This document shows, in pieces, positions 51,744 through 64,000 of a DNA stretch of 64,000 nucleotides. This stretch comes from Hoplostethus atlanticus (taxonomy: Eukaryota > Chordata > Actinopteri > Trachichthyiformes > Trachichthyidae). The stretch covers positions 1,260,501-1,324,500 of the forward strand of contig JAXDDX010000016.1 of the NCBI GenBank assembly GCA_034670405.1, given 5' to 3'. Within the stretch, counting starts at the first letter, position 1. The number at the start of each line of letters is the position of its first letter. The notes below the pieces were generated by a model, which searched no databases, was not told the DNA's origin, and saw only the letters and a list, made by a program, of their open reading frames with translations. A program made the translations under genes and the position numbers.

Positions 51744-52125
51744 CACCGTACCGCACCGTACCGTACCGTACCGCACCGCACCGCACCGCACCGCACCGCA
51801 CCGCACCGCACCGCACCGCACCGCACCGCACCGCACCGCACCGTACCGTACCGCACCGCACCGTACCGCACCGCACCGTACCGCACCGCACCGCACCGTA
51901 CCGCACCGCACCGCACCGTACCGCACCGTACCGCACCGCACCGTACCGCACCGCACCGCACCGTACCGCACCGCACCGTACCGCACCGCACCGTACCGCA
52001 CCGCACCGTACCGCACCGCACCGCACCGCACCGTACCGCACCACACCGTACCGCACCGCACCGTACCGCACCATACCGATCCGCACCGCACCGGACCGTA
52101 CCGTACCGTACCGTACCGTACCGTA
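51744..52125. repeat. (CCGCA/CCGTA)n pentanucleotide array with higher-order phasing
   Basis: Seventy-six consecutive 5-bp units by my count, nearly all CCGCA or CCGTA, with four odd units (CCACA, CCATA, CCGAT, CCGGA) near the right end. A run of 14 CCGCA units covers 51771-51840. From 51961 to 52020 the units repeat as T-C-C, a 15-bp period, and both ends are CCGTA-rich. Every unit carries a CpG. Long open frames on both strands arise only because a 5-bp unit without stops stays open. Confidence 0.97.
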
Positions 52126-52312
52126 GCTTCACACTACAGAATCAAACACTTTGTATTTTCTTCGTAATGTTTGAGTCAGTTTATTGGGATGTTCTATTTC
52201 CAAAACATAAAACAAGAGGTAACTCAACTAACAAATACATGGATGCAGAAAGTACTTCTATCTGTGCTCTTAATAAATATTTATAACAATACAGTACAGT
52301 AATAATAGATGC

Positions 52313-52315
<3 letters not shown>

Positions 52316-52362
<47 letters not shown>

Positions 52363-52365
52363 ATG
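52316..52365. repeat. (CT)n then (CTAT)n
   Basis: CT dinucleotide run passing into four CTAT tetranucleotides. Confidence 0.85.
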
Positions 52366-53375
52366 ACTGCGTTGACCTCTTACAGTGACCACATCCAAAC
52401 CGAGGCCTTCATCAGGAAGACAACTGGTATGTAAACATGTCATATGAATAAGAAATGGATATCATTACCAATATGCTTACGCAGAATATATTTTTTAAAA
52501 AAGTGACAGTTTCATAAAAATCCATTAGAGCAGATCAATGTGAAATGACCGTCTGGCCTGTGAGATACGACTGGTGGATGGGATTATTAAACTGTGTGTT
52601 TGCAGCCCGATAGTGTTTAATGACAGTGCTGTTATTATTTTTCCATCTATTGAACAGCCCCAGTGAGCCACACATCTAATTACGTCTGCTCAATCTCGCA
52701 TCAACGTCATTACACAGCAAAATACTACAGGGCGCCCATTACACTGACAAGTCAGTATTGTACCTGTACAAGGACTGGATGTACAACCGGCAAGCCTCTG
52801 GTTCCAGCTGGGGGAACATTTTCAAAGTGGCGTATTTTCTAATACTACAAAGTTGCATATTTCAGTACATGAGTAGGATTGTACGAGGTCTGTACGTAGA
52901 TTTACTCCGCTGTGGATCAAAGCTTGCACAAGAGTCACATAGAAACGAAAATAAAAAGGCATTATGGAATTTAAAAAACTCTGCCGCCCCAAATGATGGT
53001 GGTAAAGTCAAGACTTCTTCCCCGCTGTTATGGTAACCGATGTGGGCCTGGGCTTGGGGCAAGCGCTGTGTGTTGACTGTCACATTGTACCCGGTGGTTT
53101 CAGTGTTGTAGTGGGGTCTGAGGTCACTGGTGTGACGTTGAACTGAGAGGTCGAGCCAGGCCAGGGGAACCTGTCCACATCATGCCTGTCTAAAAAGAAC
53201 GGGCTGCCCGATCAGTTTGCATCACGGTCAAAGTGTCACACAGCCAGAAACAGCTCACACACACACACACACAAATAGAATTATTAGAAAGACATATCAT
53301 AGTGCCTCTGATGTTGCATTACTGTACTGTACATGAACTCAAACTGTTAACTGGAACATACCTGCTAAGAAACAT

Positions 53376-53381
53376 TTTATT
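53376..53381 (-). terminator. Candidate prkcg polyadenylation signal
   Basis: Plus-strand TTTATT (minus AATAAA) about 630 bases after the prkcg stop. Other signals farther left are possible. Confidence 0.3.
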
Positions 53382-54010
53382 CATGTCTGAGAAAGGGAAG
53401 ATGAGTAAATAGTGAAGGATTTGTTTGTTGTCTGCGTGCTGTGTGGTCTGCGTACCACGGCCGTAGGAGAAAAGATCAATCTGAATTGGAAAAATGATGC
53501 TTTGGTGAAATACAGCATCCCACAACACAAGTAATACTATTTAAAGTAATGGAAATGCCTTGGACATGTACATACTCAGCTCTAGCTGCATCTTCATGGG
53601 ATAATCCGGTGCTATATAAAACCATTCTGTGCAAGTAATTTAATCTAAAAACAGATTGCATGCATGGACATTTCTATTCACTGTATCAGTTTCACATGAG
53701 TAGCTACTCTTGTTTTATATATCAAGTTCAGGGGTGTCTCACAAAAAACTCTAAGATGGCCGTCTATCAGAAAGTTGTCTGCATTGTTTCAACACAACCA
53801 ATTCCATGATTATCAAGTTACAATACAATAAATGACTGAATGGATATAAAGGTGTCTTGGCATTGTCATGTAAACATCAGCGTTTGGTTATGAGAGGGCT
53901 CTCTAATACTCACTGTTAATGTGTAAGTTCTCAAATGTTATAATTCTCTGTTATAAAATGACTATTGGAGGAGGACAGGGTGTATTTGGTGGTGGGGGAC
54001 GCAGCCGTCT

Positions 54011-63975
<9,965 letters not shown>

Positions 63976-64000
63976 CTAGAGAAAATGCAGAAACGAATTG

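Larger units (their letters stand above)
49519..54010. other. Intergenic region between cacng7 and prkcg
   Basis: No gene recognised. Contains (CT)n 49610-49681, (GAGT)n 49823-49848, (GA)n 49863-49895 and 50390-50428, (GT)n 51570-51591 and 51609-51635, the pentanucleotide array 51744-52125 and (CT)n-(CTAT)n 52316-52365. The right end is probably prkcg 3' UTR. Confidence 0.6.

Noticed and set aside
51561..52167. Open frames of 130-198 codons on both strands (PHRTAPHRTV and GAVRYGAV types)
   Set aside because: A 5-bp repeat free of stops stays open in several frames. The frames begin and end in flanking (GT)n sequence, so they are not genes.

Overview
This window is vertebrate nuclear DNA, most likely from a ray-finned (teleost) fish. 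The genes are broken into short exons with GT/AG introns. The encoded proteins are vertebrate splicing and synaptic proteins. The non-coding sequence is dense in (CA)n, (GA)n and other simple repeats and holds fish-type Tc1 and SINE relics. I cannot name the species.

Layout, left to right. (1) 1282-4950, + strand: the 3' two-thirds of u2af2, the large subunit of the U2 auxiliary splicing factor, in nine coding exons with a 3' UTR to about 6320. (2) 6.3-12.3 kb: intergenic, repeat-rich. (3) 12291-17032, +: cacng6, four coding exons, 268 codons, polyadenylation signal at 18084. (4) 18.1-21.5 kb: intergenic between two convergent genes. (5) 21548-26984, -: cacng8 (TARP gamma-8), four coding exons, 416 codons, ending in the type I TARP PDZ ligand TTPV, with probable 5' UTR exons at 27924-28231 and ending at 34516. 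(6) 40088-45318, -: cacng7 (TARP gamma-7), five coding exons, 344 codons, with a probable 5' UTR exon ending at 49518 and a near-perfect RE1/NRSE (REST site) at 48079-48099 in the inferred first intron. (7) 54011-63975, -: prkcg-like classical protein kinase C, fourteen coding exons covering the C1A end, C1B, C2, kinase and C-terminal tail. Its first coding exon(s) lie beyond the right edge.

The PRKCG-CACNG7-CACNG8-CACNG6 neighbourhood, with U2AF2 nearby, corresponds to human 19q13.4. In humans all four genes point the same way; here cacng6 is flipped and converges on cacng8. Gamma-8 is a neuronal AMPA-receptor auxiliary subunit, gamma-7 is an AMPA-receptor modulator, and PKC-gamma is a calcium/diacylglycerol kinase of the same kind of neuron, so this is a conserved excitatory-synapse cluster.

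I found no novel operon-like system. The most interesting signals are regulatory or structural: the RE1; a PKC kinase exon whose 5' splice site lies inside a (GT)n microsatellite and whose polypyrimidine tract is a (CT)n microsatellite; UG-repeat tracts ahead of several acceptors; a CpG-rich pentanucleotide array with a 15-bp higher-order phase; three TAATTA sites exactly 10 bp apart; and a PKC tail ending in a PDZ-like TAV.
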